Assembly (NCBI RefSeq): GCF_002950575.1
Contig: NZ_CP026923.1
Coordinates: 62,001-126,000, forward strand
Origin: Pontimonas salivibrio
GTDB lineage: Bacteria > Actinomycetota > Actinomycetes > Actinomycetales > Microbacteriaceae
Direction: 5' to 3'
Length of the DNA: 64,000 nt
The number at the start of each line of letters is the position of its first letter. Within the stretch, counting starts at the first letter, position 1. Shown here piece after piece: positions 46,886 through 56,346 of the stretch. Both the position numbers and the translations under genes were made by a program. The notes under the pieces are model-generated. The model searched no databases, was not told the origin of the DNA, and saw only the letters and a list, made by a program, of their open reading frames with translations.

Positions 46886-48907
46886 CTAACGTGGGCCCGG
46901 CCGATTGGGCACCCGCTCATCCTGGGCGGCGCGCTGTTGAAGCATGGCGTTGTAGGCCTGCAGTTCGGCGTCATCGGTCCGATCCGCCAGACGGTCACGA
47001 CGTTTTTGTTCCCGCTCATCGCCTCGACTCCACGCCCAAGTCACCAGAATGGCCAAGACGAGGGTGGGGATTTCGCCCAAACCCCAGGCCAACTCGCCAC
47101 CTTGCTGTTGGTCTTCTAAGGGGGGTAGTCCCCATTCACGGCCCATCGCACCAAACCATTCAGGGACCAAAAGAGCTTCACCCATAATCAACCCGAGCCC
47201 GAAAAAGGCGTGGAACGCCATAGTGGCCAACACGATGACTAATCGAAGGGGATACGCCGGTCGGTGTGGGTGTGGGTCACCATCAACCAGCACTTGGGCA
47301 AAAAGATAACCGCTGAGCAGGAAGTGCAGCGTCATCCAGACGTGCCCGAGGTGGTCCTCCAAGGCCCACGCGAACAGTGGTGAGTAGTAGAACACAATCA
47401 GAGACACCGCGAACAAGGGTGCCGCCACTAAAGGGTGGCCAATGATGGCCAAATACCGCGAGTTCACGGCAGTGAGAATCCACTCCCGGGGACCCCTGGA
47501 GCCATCTTTTCTCGCCTCTATCGCTCTCGCCGCCAGAGTCACCGGTGTGGCTAACACCCACAGAAGGGGAATGGCCATACTGAGAATCATGTGCGCCACC
47601 ATGTGCACGCTGAAGAGAAACACCCCGTACACGTAAAGCCCCGAGCTGGTGGTGAACAACAGCAGGGCCATACCGATTACCCAAAACAGTGTTTTGCTGA
47701 TCGGCCAACGGTCACCTCTGGCTCGCAGACGCCAGACGCCCTGAAGATAAAAAGCCGTGCCCATGACGGCAATGAGAGCCCACAACAAATCCAACTCCCA
47801 CACGGTGAAGACCTTCGTCCAGTCAAACTCCGGAGGAAGAGGCTTTCCCGTCAGATATTCGGCAGGGGTGGGAGAAAGCAGTTCACTGGCTGGGGTGTCG
47901 TCAACCGGTGTTTCGGTTCTCGCCAAAGCGACCGCCAAACCCACTGCGACACCCATCACCACCAATTCGGCAGTAATTGTCCGCCACAGGGAACCAAGCG
48001 CCGAAACACCCCCCGCGGCCACCTGCCTAATTGTTCGAGTGCGATACCACGCACCCGCCCCAATCAACACCGCGAGCGCCGCGGTCTTCGCAATGACCAA
48101 CTGGCCGTAGGGGGTAGATAGTTCCGCAAAAGAGCCCACCCGAATGTAGGCGTTCAGCGCACCAGAAGACGCGACGACGACCACCGAAATCAGCGCAATG
48201 CTCGAAAACCGTTTCAGTGCGGCCAGCAACAGAGTGGGTCGGCGGCGAAGGGTGTTGAACACTAACGCAAAAGCGGCCAGACCGCCCACCCAGAAACCGA
48301 TAAAGACGTAGTGCAAAAACGCTGATGTGAGTGCTTGATTGTGCGACGCACTACCCGCGGTGTGACCCAACTCTGCAAGAGGCCACAGAGCCGCCACGGC
48401 GAGAAGACCCGCAACAAAGACAGGAGCGTAAGCCCTCGAAGCGATAGTCACAATGGTCACAGTCGCCGCCAACAGGGTGGAGATCAGCCACGCGCGACCA
48501 AACTCTGTTTGGCTAAAAAACAGCGCCAGTAGGCTTCCGAAACGATCATTGGCGGCGATGGGCTCCAAATACACCGACTGGAAAGTGAGAAATGCCGCGA
48601 GGGCACTGGATATCGTCCAGGTTGCCGCGGACCAGCCCGCGATCTGCATGGTCTTTTCGTATGCAGGCTCATCTTTGGGTAGTGCCACAGCGGCAAACAT
48701 CAGTGCACCCAGAGTCAGTGCGGAGGCGAGACGCAACACCAACATTGCCCCTGGCAAACCAAACCTCACGGCCACACCCGGATCGACCACCAAAGGAGCC
48801 AAGGCACCGCCACCCCACACGAGGCCAAACACCACAGCGGGAACACCACCCAGCACCAACAGTGCCAGGGGAAGACGACTGGTCGTCGCCGGCGTTGTCA
48901 CACTCAC
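46886..48907 (-). CDS. CopD-CtaG fusion membrane protein
   Basis: A 673-residue membrane protein with about 16 helices joining two families. The first half (to about 330) is CopD-like, tied to copper import (HTAGSASHNQALTSAFLHYVFIG near 190). The second half (about 390-620) is of the caa3-type CtaG family, tied to cytochrome oxidase assembly (FSVHMVAHMILSMAIPLLWVL, HPLVAAPLFAVS, MTLHFLLSGYLFAQ). The His-rich motifs suit copper binding. This fusion is common in actinobacteria and probably supplies copper to the oxidase. The basic, disordered tail is about 50 residues. Confidence 0.87.
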   Translation of the reverse strand: MSVTTPATTSRLPLALLVLGGVPAVVFGLVWGGGALAPLVVDPGVAVRFGLPGAMLVLRLASALTLGALMFAAVALPKDEPAYEKTMQIAGWSAATWTISSALAAFLTFQSVYLEPIAANDRFGSLLALFFSQTEFGRAWLISTLLAATVTIVTIASRAYAPVFVAGLLAVAALWPLAELGHTAGSASHNQALTSAFLHYVFIGFWVGGLAAFALVFNTLRRRPTLLLAALKRFSSIALISVVVVASSGALNAYIRVGSFAELSTPYGQLVIAKTAALAVLIGAGAWYRTRTIRQVAAGGVSALGSLWRTITAELVVMGVAVGLAVALARTETPVDDTPASELLSPTPAEYLTGKPLPPEFDWTKVFTVWELDLLWALIAVMGTAFYLQGVWRLRARGDRWPISKTLFWVIGMALLLFTTSSGLYVYGVFLFSVHMVAHMILSMAIPLLWVLATPVTLAARAIEARKDGSRGPREWILTAVNSRYLAIIGHPLVAAPLFAVSLIVFYYSPLFAWALEDHLGHVWMTLHFLLSGYLFAQVLVDGDPHPHRPAYPLRLVIVLATMAFHAFFGLGLIMGEALLVPEWFGAMGREWGLPPLEDQQQGGELAWGLGEIPTLVLAILVTWAWSRGDEREQKRRDRLADRTDDAELQAYNAMLQQRAAQDERVPNRPGPR

Positions 48908-49012
48908 CCCTTCAGGCTAAGACACCCCGCTACACAACTGCCCGGAGCGAGATACACAGCCTGGTCGCCAACGACGGACACCGTGAATCAACACCTCACA
49001 TCGAGTGAGAAA

Positions 49013-49038
49013 AGGCTGGCTTACTGAAAGTCCAGCCT
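49013..49038 (+). other. Hairpin in the ppsA leader
   Basis: AGGCTGG (49013-49019) and CCAGCCT (49032-49038) form a perfect 7-bp stem with a 12-base loop, 41 bases before the ppsA ATG. It could be a 5' leader structure or the end of a terminator for a transcript entering from upstream. The 172 bases between the CopD-CtaG gene and ppsA hold nothing else I can name. Confidence 0.4.
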
Positions 49039-49079
49039 GGACTCTGGAGACATTGAATAGTTATCCGTAGTCTGGCCAC

Positions 49080-51458
49080 ATGCGCCTAGTGAAGATGCTG
49101 ACCGAGTTGTCTTTGACTGATGTACCCCAAGTGGGAGGCAAAAATGCGTCTTTGGGTGAGATGGCCCAACAGCTGGTTCCGTTAGGTGTGCGGGTTGCTG
49201 AAGGTTTCGCCACCACTGCCGATGCCTACCGGGAATACCTCGACTACAACGGGTTGACCGAGAAGATCGCAGAGACAATTGACGGCCTCGACGAAGAAGA
49301 TGTTGCTGAGTTATCGAAAGTGGGCTCAGCCATTCGGGAAATAATTTTCGCCGGCTCCATTCCACCTGAACTAGAAGCAGATGTGCGCGCCGCATATGCC
49401 CAAATGGCCGAATCGCTCCCCAACGAGCAGGCTGCTTCCTGGGCGGTCCGCTCCAGTGCCACCGCCGAAGACCTCCCTGAAGCGTCGTTCGCGGGACAGC
49501 AAGAAACCTTCCTCAACGTCCGGGGCGAAGACGGAGTTTTAGAGGCTCTGCGCGGAGTTTTCGCGTCCCTTTACAACGACAGGGCAATTGCGTACCGAGT
49601 GCACCACGGTTTTGCACACGGTGAAGTCGCCATCTCTGCGGGTGTCCAACGAATGATTCGCTCTGATGTGGCTTCTTCCGGCGTGATGTTCACCGTCGAT
49701 ACCGAATCGGGTTTCGATGGGGCCGTCTTTATTACCTCCGCCTACGGTTTAGGTGAAGCTGTCGTCCAAGGTGCTGTCAGCCCCGACGAGTTTTACGTGT
49801 TTAAACCGACACTGCGCGAAGGCCACCGCTCCATCCTGCGTCGATCACTCGGCGAAAAGGCCGTCAAGATGATGTACACCGAAGACGCTGCGCTCGGCAA
49901 ATCAATCGACTTTTTCGATGTCGACCCTGCACAGCGAGGCCAATTTTCCCTCACCGACGACGAAGTACTGGAACTAGCGCAGCATGCCGTCACCATTGAA
50001 GACCATTACGGGCGGGCGATGGATATTGAGTGGGCCAAAGACGGTGTTGATGGTCTGCTCTACATCCTCCAAGCCCGCCCGGAGACGGTCACCTCACAGC
50101 GACAGGGTCGAATTCAGGAAACATTCCACCTGAGCGAGAAGGGGCCGCTGCTGGTTGAGGGCCGCGCAATCGGTCAAAAAATTGGTCAAGGTCGGGCCAC
50201 TGTGTTGGAGTCCATCGACCAGATGGTGAACTTCACCGAAGGCAACGTGTTAGTTGCAGATATGACCGACCCCGACTGGGAGCCGATCATGAAACGAGCT
50301 GCCGCCATCGTGACCAATCGTGGGGGTCGCACCTGCCATGCGGCGATTATCGCCAGAGAACTCGGCATACCTGCCGTGGTGGGCGCACTGGGTGCGACGG
50401 ATTCGCTGCGTGATGCGGGGGATGTCACGGTGTCGTGTGCAGAGGGCGAAACCGGCTTTATCTACGAAGGTCTGCTTCCTGTTGAAGTGCAGGAGCGCTC
50501 GCTGGAAGCCTTGCCGGAGATTCCCGTCGACATCATGATGAACGTTGGTACACCCGACCAAGCTTTTTCCTTTTCTCACCTGCCCCATAAGGGAGTGGGT
50601 TTGGCCCGTCTGGAATTCATCATCAATCGGGAACTCGGTATTCACCCCCTCGCACTATTAGACCCCGATGGCCAGGATGCGAAAACCCGTGACGCGATTG
50701 TTCACAAGACGGCTCACTATCCCACGCCGAGGGATTTTTACGTGCAGACATTGGCCAGTGGTGTGGCGATGATTGCAGCCGCTTTTTACCCCCAACCGGT
50801 CATTGTTCGCATGTCGGACTTTAAAACCAACGAATACGCCAACCTTTTGGGCGGCGTGGCGTTCGAGCCCCATGAAGAAAACCCGATGATCGGTTTCCGC
50901 GGGGCATCTCGTTACACGTCGGAACACTTTCGCCCCGCGTTCGACATGGAATGTGACGCAATCCGCCATGTCAGAAACGATGTGGGGCTAACCAACGTCA
51001 AAATCATGATTCCTTTTGTCCGAACAGTGGACGAAATGATTGCCGTCAATGAACTTCTCGCCGGCCAAGGCCTCGCCCGGGGCGAGAATGGGCTGGAAGT
51101 GATCATGATGTGTGAAATTCCCTCCAACGTGGTGTTGGCCGACCAGTTTCTCGAACACGTTGATGGATACTCCATCGGCTCAAACGATTTGACCCAACTG
51201 ACTTTGGGTCTCGACCGCGACTCAGGAATTGTTGCGGAACTGTTTGACGAGCGAAATGACGCGGTGACCAGACTGATGAGCCAGGCCATCACCGCATGCG
51301 TTGAACGGGGCAAATACATTGGAATCTGCGGGCAGGGACCGAGCGACCACCCAGAGTTAGCCATTTGGTTAGCAGATCAAGGAATTAGTTCGCTCTCACT
51401 CAACCCCGACAGTGTCGTTCCGGTATGGCAGCAACTGGCACAGCATTACGGAAAGTAG
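49080..51458 (+). CDS. ppsA: Phosphoenolpyruvate synthase
   Basis: Makes PEP from pyruvate with ATP, for gluconeogenesis. The 792-residue protein has the ATP-grasp head ([37 protein letters not shown]), the phospho-histidine in [16 protein letters not shown] near residue 420, and the PEP-binding barrel with [28 protein letters not shown] and [16 protein letters not shown]. It is followed at once by its regulator. Confidence 0.95.
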   Translation: MRLVKMLTELSLTDVPQVGGKNASLGEMAQQLVPLGVRVAEGFATTADAYREYLDYNGLTEKIAETIDGLDEEDVAELSKVGSAIREIIFAGSIPPELEADVRAAYAQMAESLPNEQAASWAVRSSATAEDLPEASFAGQQETFLNVRGEDGVLEALRGVFASLYNDRAIAYRVHHGFAHGEVAISAGVQRMIRSDVASSGVMFTVDTESGFDGAVFITSAYGLGEAVVQGAVSPDEFYVFKPTLREGHRSILRRSLGEKAVKMMYTEDAALGKSIDFFDVDPAQRGQFSLTDDEVLELAQHAVTIEDHYGRAMDIEWAKDGVDGLLYILQARPETVTSQRQGRIQETFHLSEKGPLLVEGRAIGQKIGQGRATVLESIDQMVNFTEGNVLVADMTDPDWEPIMKRAAAIVTNRGGRTCHAAIIARELGIPAVVGALGATDSLRDAGDVTVSCAEGETGFIYEGLLPVEVQERSLEALPEIPVDIMMNVGTPDQAFSFSHLPHKGVGLARLEFIINRELGIHPLALLDPDGQDAKTRDAIVHKTAHYPTPRDFYVQTLASGVAMIAAAFYPQPVIVRMSDFKTNEYANLLGGVAFEPHEENPMIGFRGASRYTSEHFRPAFDMECDAIRHVRNDVGLTNVKIMIPFVRTVDEMIAVNELLAGQGLARGENGLEVIMMCEIPSNVVLADQFLEHVDGYSIGSNDLTQLTLGLDRDSGIVAELFDERNDAVTRLMSQAITACVERGKYIGICGQGPSDHPELAIWLADQGISSLSLNPDSVVPVWQQLAQHYGK

Positions 51459-51465
51459 TGCCCCG

Positions 51466-52299
51466 GTGAGCGAGCCACAGCGTCGACCCGTCTTTTTCAT
51501 TTCCGATGGCACCGGAATTACCGCAGAAACGTTAGGGAACTCTCTGCTCACCCAATTTGTGGGCCACTACGACAAACGCCGCTACCCGTTCGTCTTAGAC
51601 ACCACAGAGGCAGACCATGTGGTTCGCGAAGTACACACAGCGGCAGAACACTCGGAACCCATTGTGTTTCTCACGGTGATGGACCGTAATGTTCGCCACG
51701 CCTTAGAGGGTCTACCGGGAATCGTCATTGACCTGGTCAACCATGGCCTGGAAACACTAGAGAGTGCACTAGGCCAAACCGCGACCAGGCGCTATGGGCA
51801 AGCTCACGGAATTGCTGATGCGGAAACCTATCGCGACCGCATGGCCGCTGTGGAGTTCGCCCTCGAACACGATGACGGCCAATCGCTTCGAGTACTCGGA
51901 CTATCCGACGTCGTTTTGGTCGGGCCCTCCCGTTGCGGCAAAACCCCCACCAGCATGTATTTGGCTATCCACCACGGTGTGCGGGCATCAAACTACCCAC
52001 TGCTCGATGAAGACTTTGACGCTCAAGTGCTACCCGAAAGCCTCCGCGAACTGCATGGCACACTGTATGGTTTGGTCTCTTCACCGCAACACCTCCACCA
52101 AGTGCGCACTGAACGCAGACCGCACTCCACCTATGCCTCGCTCGAACAGTGCCGGTTTGAAATTTCTGCCGCCAAACGCCTGTTTGCCGCACACGACATT
52201 CCCTACCTAGACACCAGCACACGGTCGATCGAAGAAATTTCTACCGTGATTCTGGGTTTCCTTCACCGCTTGAACTCTGACAATCGTTTTGTTCCGTAG
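51466..52299 (+). CDS. ppsR: PEP synthase regulatory protein (bifunctional kinase/phosphorylase)
   Basis: DUF299-family regulator of 277 aa that switches PEP synthase off by ADP-dependent phosphorylation and on by Pi-dependent removal. Marks are VFFISDGTGITAETLG at the start and the P-loop-like VLVGPSRCGKTPTSMYLA near residue 150. GTG at 51466 chosen because the family starts at this point and GTGAGC follows the ppsA stop by 7 bases. Adjacency with ppsA supports the assignment over a pyruvate phosphate dikinase regulator. Confidence 0.92.
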   Translation: MSEPQRRPVFFISDGTGITAETLGNSLLTQFVGHYDKRRYPFVLDTTEADHVVREVHTAAEHSEPIVFLTVMDRNVRHALEGLPGIVIDLVNHGLETLESALGQTATRRYGQAHGIADAETYRDRMAAVEFALEHDDGQSLRVLGLSDVVLVGPSRCGKTPTSMYLAIHHGVRASNYPLLDEDFDAQVLPESLRELHGTLYGLVSSPQHLHQVRTERRPHSTYASLEQCRFEISAAKRLFAAHDIPYLDTSTRSIEEISTVILGFLHRLNSDNRFVP

Positions 52300-52314
52300 T
52301 GCAACAATGGCGTG

Positions 52315-53283
52315 ATGCGGGCAATACAGATTTCACACACCGGTGGGCCTGACGTTCTGGAATATGTGGAACTGGATCCACCCTCAGCGGGAGACAACGA
52401 AGTCGTCGTCAAGGTTCACGCCATCGGCGTGAACTACATCGACACCTACCACCGAGAAGGTGCCTACCCGCTGCCACTGCCTTTCACCCCTGGTCAAGAA
52501 GGCGCCGGCGAGGTTGTGGAGGTTGGTCCGGGCATTTCCGAATGGTCGGTTGGTGACCGAGTCTGTTGGGCAATGGTCGGTGGTAGTTACGCCGAATACG
52601 TTGCCGTCCCCCTTGAGGCGTTGAACAAGGTGCCGGATTCCATTGATTTTTCCCAAGCAGCAGCCGCGATGCTTCAAGGTCTGACAGCGCACTACCTGTG
52701 CACCAATGTTTACCCTGTCGACCAGCACACCACTGCGGTAGTACACGCTGTCGCCGGCGGTGTCGGACTGTTACTCACCCAAATGATTCGCTCCAGGGGC
52801 GGGACAGTCATTGGGACGACGTCGAGCGCCGAAAAAGCACAGCGGGGCGTCGACGCGGGAGCCCAGCATGTCATTCGCTACGACAAAGAACCGTGGGCCG
52901 AGAGGGTTCAAGAGATCACAGGTGGCCGGGGAGTGGATGTTGTCTATGACGGCGTCGGTAAGGACACCTTTGAGGGCAGCCTTTCTAGCCTGCGCCCGCG
53001 GGGAACACTCGCTCTCTACGGGGCTGCCAGTGGGCCGGTGCCACCTTTTGACTTACAACGTTTAGGGGCACTGGGATCACTGATCGTGACCCGGCCCACT
53101 CTCGGTCATTTCATGGCCGACCACACAGAGCGAGCGTGGCGAACCAGTGAACTGTTCGGTGCGATCGAGTCGGGCCAGCTCAATGTAAGCATTGCCGCCA
53201 GCTTTGCCCTGTCTGATGCTCCTGAGGGACATCGGGCGATTCAATCCAGAGACTATTCGGGCAAAATTCTCCTCATTCCGTAA
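52315..53283 (+). CDS. NADPH:quinone oxidoreductase (zeta-crystallin-like)
   Basis: Medium-chain dehydrogenase/reductase of 322 aa without the catalytic zinc cysteines. The substrate domain opens ISHTGGPDVLEYVELD; VKVHAIGVNYIDTYHREG and TPGQEGAGEV follow, and the NADPH motif is VHAVAGGVGLLLTQMI near residue 145. One-electron or two-electron quinone reduction is expected. The ATG at 52315 is preferred over the GTG at 52312. Confidence 0.88.
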   Translation: MRAIQISHTGGPDVLEYVELDPPSAGDNEVVVKVHAIGVNYIDTYHREGAYPLPLPFTPGQEGAGEVVEVGPGISEWSVGDRVCWAMVGGSYAEYVAVPLEALNKVPDSIDFSQAAAAMLQGLTAHYLCTNVYPVDQHTTAVVHAVAGGVGLLLTQMIRSRGGTVIGTTSSAEKAQRGVDAGAQHVIRYDKEPWAERVQEITGGRGVDVVYDGVGKDTFEGSLSSLRPRGTLALYGAASGPVPPFDLQRLGALGSLIVTRPTLGHFMADHTERAWRTSELFGAIESGQLNVSIAASFALSDAPEGHRAIQSRDYSGKILLIP

Positions 53284-53335
53284 CACCGAATCAGCAACGC
53301 GTGCAAAAGCGAGCGCTCGGTAGGCTTGGAAGGTT

Positions 53336-54829
53336 ATGAAAAGGCTCCGTACGCTGCGCACACGGTTCACAAGAACACTCAACCTTGCCCAGCACAAGCT
53401 TCGGGCTCTTTTTCGTGGACACCCTGCGACCCACGTGATTGTGACCGGTTCGGACCTGCCGAGCCTGCACTACCTGGTTGAAGAAATCCGGCGCGTGGCG
53501 CCGGCGCTGAATCTTCCGGAAGATCCCACAACGGCCAGTGCCTTTCAGGATGATTTTCGGCCAGTGGTCTGGTCGTGGCACCCGGATGACAGCACACGCG
53601 CGAAAGAGCTAGTGAGCGATGTGGGCCGCTACCGACGCATTGTCCTGATCGCCACAAGCGCTGATCCTCGCGACAGCGTGTGCGCGAGTGATCCGCGGCT
53701 GCCTCATCAGTTTGTTGACAGTTTTGACTACCGTTTCCGGTTCGGCGCTGATGGCAGAAAGAGTTTCACCGGGCCAGGCGTGCTCGCGCGGATCGCTGGC
53801 CTCGACCAATGGGCCGAGCAACACCAGGCAAACCTTTTGACAATGACACGATCTGAACTCGAATCCGATCCGGGCAGTGTCATCGAATCACTCGTCAATG
53901 TCCTCGGCGAAAAAAACCGTTACCCCCACGCAGCATTGACTGCTCTCACAGAGCACATGATCTCGATGCCGCCCACCGCGGCATGGACAGGCAAAGACAG
54001 CACAACCCGTCGGGTTGTCCAACAAATTGCCTTGAGTCCCGAACTGGAGGCACGAGCGGTCGAGATGGGCTACCCGCAGGCAGAAAATCTGTTGCCTCCC
54101 CAGTCACGTCGGGTTGAGCCGACCTCCGGAACAGTCATCGCGTTTCATACCCCTGATGAGGTGTATCGCGCGGAAGCGGCCAGGCTTAAGTCAACGTTGG
54201 ATCGTCTGGGGCTGGAGTACCACTTCTTTGAAGTAGAACCGGAAAAGAATTGGGTGCGAACGACACTATTAAAACCCCTGTGGATGTCTCAAGCGCGGGA
54301 AAGTCTAGATGGTCCGCTTCTCTACATTGACGTGGACGCGTTTGTCCACGAAGATCCTTGGCCTTATTTGAACCATTACGACGGTGACCTTGCCGCGGTC
54401 TACAACAACGGCATCCTTAATAGCGCCACCATCTGGATTAATGACACTCCTGGCGCAGCGGAAATTCTCAAAAGGTGGGTGGAAAAATCTGACCTTCGTC
54501 GCGACGGAGACTCAGGTGAACTGCAGCAGACAGGCGAAGATTCGGACCAAACAGTCCTGCGCGACATTGTTGATCAGGCAGAAATGAACGGCGATAGCGG
54601 TTTTGTGTTCCAACGACTTCCCGACAACCTCGCCTACATTTTCGACTCTACAAAAACCGAATGGCTCGTCGGACCCGTCCTCATCGAACAGCTCCAGGCA
54701 AGCCGCGAGTCAACCCGCAATGAAAAACGCCTTGCCCGCCGGCGAGAGCGCCTACGCGAACTCGAGATGAGTGTAGGCGAGGGCACTCGCAGCGAGTCGC
54801 CAGAAAAGGCTTCGACCGAAGAGGGATAG
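53336..54829 (+). CDS. Sulfotransferase-like / GT-A glycosyltransferase fusion
   Basis: A 497-residue cytoplasmic protein with a basic head. Residues about 30-185 follow the order of sulfotransferase-fold proteins: an opening strand VIVTGSDLPSLHYLVEEI where the PAPS loop should be, a DPRDSVCASDPRLPHQFVDS block, and LLTMTRSELESDPGSVIESL near the end. The Arg-Ser-Gly-Thr of the PAPS loop is not seen, so this half may be inactive. Residues about 265-450 look like a GT-A glycosyltransferase with LLYIDVDAFVHEDPWPYL (DxD) and NNGILNSATIWIND. The C-terminus is a charged coiled-coil-like tail. The fusion, and loss of the PAPS loop, are my reading of motifs. Confidence 0.5.
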   Translation: MKRLRTLRTRFTRTLNLAQHKLRALFRGHPATHVIVTGSDLPSLHYLVEEIRRVAPALNLPEDPTTASAFQDDFRPVVWSWHPDDSTRAKELVSDVGRYRRIVLIATSADPRDSVCASDPRLPHQFVDSFDYRFRFGADGRKSFTGPGVLARIAGLDQWAEQHQANLLTMTRSELESDPGSVIESLVNVLGEKNRYPHAALTALTEHMISMPPTAAWTGKDSTTRRVVQQIALSPELEARAVEMGYPQAENLLPPQSRRVEPTSGTVIAFHTPDEVYRAEAARLKSTLDRLGLEYHFFEVEPEKNWVRTTLLKPLWMSQARESLDGPLLYIDVDAFVHEDPWPYLNHYDGDLAAVYNNGILNSATIWINDTPGAAEILKRWVEKSDLRRDGDSGELQQTGEDSDQTVLRDIVDQAEMNGDSGFVFQRLPDNLAYIFDSTKTEWLVGPVLIEQLQASRESTRNEKRLARRRERLRELEMSVGEGTRSESPEKASTEEG

Positions 54830-54860
54830 CGGGTTCGAGCCTTACCGCCGGAGCAAAAAA

Positions 54861-55256
54861 TTACCATCTGGAATCGCCAACCTTCTCCCACATTTTTGCC
54901 ACAACCCACCATTGACCGTCAAGGTAAGAAAGGTTCAGGTAGTCCTGCATTACCCCGCCAAACATTTCGAGTTGCATTTTCAACAGGGCAAGTGTGGGTG
55001 AAATCTGATCGAAGCCAAGAATCTCATCACGGCGGGGGTTGCCGAGTTCGGCAGGAGATTGGCGCGCCACGACAGCTTCGCGGTACATGGCACACGGCCG
55101 AATGTTCAACTGCCCATCGACCACTCCATAAAGGACTGAGTCGGGGTGGAAAACCCGATCGAACACGTCCATATCTTGATGGTGCATGAGGTCGAAATAG
55201 TCACGTGCGAGGGCGTGAATCTCGGCAGGAAGGGCGTCAATAGTGAGAGGGTTCAT
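54861..55256 (-). CDS. NTF2-like protein (lumazine-binding-like family)
   Basis: A 131-residue protein from the ATG at 55256; the open frame runs 57 codons further back without a convincing start. It has the pattern of the SnoaL/lumazine-binding-2 branch of the NTF2 fold: YFDLMHHQDMDVFDRVFHPDSVLYG, then YREAVVARQSP, RRDEILGFDQISPTLALLKMQLEM and a closing LDGQWWVVAKMWEKV. The substrate is unknown. It overlaps nothing and is convergent with the fusion gene. Confidence 0.75.
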   Translation of the reverse strand: MNPLTIDALPAEIHALARDYFDLMHHQDMDVFDRVFHPDSVLYGVVDGQLNIRPCAMYREAVVARQSPAELGNPRRDEILGFDQISPTLALLKMQLEMFGGVMQDYLNLSYLDGQWWVVAKMWEKVGDSRW

Positions 55257-55358
55257 ACTGTGAAGGGTAGGCCCTGTGTGTATCCAGCACTCGTTGTATT
55301 CGGCTTGCCCACATATCAGCCAATGACCGGCCAGTCGTTGGGGTAGCGCCGCCCTGGT

Positions 55359-55382
55359 GTCAATCACCCCAGCGTGATTGAC
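55359..55382 (+). promoter_or_regulatory. Inverted repeat just before the TspO-like gene
   Basis: GTCAATCAC (55359-55367) and GTGATTGAC (55374-55382) are perfect 9-base arms with a 6-base spacer. The right arm ends 7 bases before the ATG at 55390, so it covers the ribosome binding site region. It could be a repressor operator or an RNA hairpin that hides the start. Confidence 0.6.
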
Positions 55383-55389
55383 TGGCGTT

Positions 55390-56202
55390 ATGACCCAGCA
55401 ACGTTTTCTCCGAATTTTCGCGGCCATTGCTTACGTGTTCATGATTGTGATGAATACTCTGGCGACCACCCTTCCCCTTAATGGCATCCCCACGGGTGAT
55501 ATTTCGGACAAATACGACACACTGTTTGCCCCCATCGGGTTTACGTTCTCAATCTGGGGCGTCATCTACCTCCTTTTAGGTATCTACACTGTGGGCCAGT
55601 TGGTGCGCACCAACAGTGTGATTGACAGAATCACCCCGTGGTTTATTGCCAGCAGTCTGCTAAACGCTTCTTGGATTGTGATCTGGCACTTTGAAGTGTT
55701 GTGGTTGGCGCTGCTGATCATTATCGGTCTGCTGTACACCTTGATTCGCATCAACCAGGTCACCACCTCTGAGCGTGTGGACTGGCCCAACACCTTGGCG
55801 GTACGCCTACCGTTTGCCGTGTACTTCGGCTGGGTTACTGTCGCGACCGTGGCGAACGTTTCGGCCATGCTGGTCCAGTGGGGTTGGCAGGGCGAAGGCT
55901 TCTGGGGCCCCACAGGTTGGACTGTGGCCGTGTTGATTGTGGCGGCTACGATTGGTACCACTGTCGCATTGATCAACGCTTCCCCCGCTTATGCCCTGGT
56001 ATTGGTCTGGGCCTATTGGGGCATACTCGCCAGACACCTCTCACCCGAGGAGTGGAATCAGGAATACCCGGGAGTAATCCTTTCGCTCCAAGTGTTACTG
56101 CCGTTATTGGCTCTTGTGAGCGTGGTGGCATTGGTCCGGTGGGCCCGAAAGCCAGTAACACCACTACCCACGGCATCTTTGTGGGCGAAGCGGACCACGT
56201 AG
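55390..56202 (+). CDS. TspO/MBR-related tryptophan-rich membrane protein
   Basis: A 270-residue protein with about seven hydrophobic helices and frequent tryptophans (GFTFSIWGVIYLLLGIY, WIVIWHFEVLWLALLI, WGWQGEGFWGPTGW). It belongs to the longer bacterial group related to TspO, which binds tetrapyrroles and is often linked to light or stress responses. The ATG at 55390 is preferred over TTG at 55378. A strong inverted repeat lies over its leader. Carotenoid genes in the window make a photo-protective role plausible but unproven. Confidence 0.72.
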   Translation: MTQQRFLRIFAAIAYVFMIVMNTLATTLPLNGIPTGDISDKYDTLFAPIGFTFSIWGVIYLLLGIYTVGQLVRTNSVIDRITPWFIASSLLNASWIVIWHFEVLWLALLIIIGLLYTLIRINQVTTSERVDWPNTLAVRLPFAVYFGWVTVATVANVSAMLVQWGWQGEGFWGPTGWTVAVLIVAATIGTTVALINASPAYALVLVWAYWGILARHLSPEEWNQEYPGVILSLQVLLPLLALVSVVALVRWARKPVTPLPTASLWAKRTT

Positions 56203-56260
56203 GTCTGGTACCGGGCTTTCCCCGACTAGTTTCGCGGACAATATCCCTGAAATCGGATTT

Positions 56261-56346
56261 TGTGGAGCCTAATCGGCTCACAAGCCCTCTACATCGGCTT
56301 GTTTGAGGCGCTGTTTTGGGAAATTACAACAATAAATTACAACTAT
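56261..56346 (-). repeat. tRNA-Ala-end repeat, copy 1 (cassette boundary)
   Basis: An 86-base unit that begins TGTGGAGCCTA, the same 11 bases that span the 3' end of tRNA-Ala(TGC) at 58311-58321, and ends with two AAATTACAAC boxes (56321-56330 and 56334-56343). It aligns without gaps to copy 2 at 56874-56959, 67 of 86 identical by hand count. The stop codon of the GNAT gene lies in its last bases. Confidence 0.8.

Noticed and set aside
54832-54850. Possible tRNA T-arm (GGGTTCGAGCC) after the fusion gene
   Set aside because: No acceptor, D or anticodon arm can be built around it; it is the tail of the coding region and spacer.
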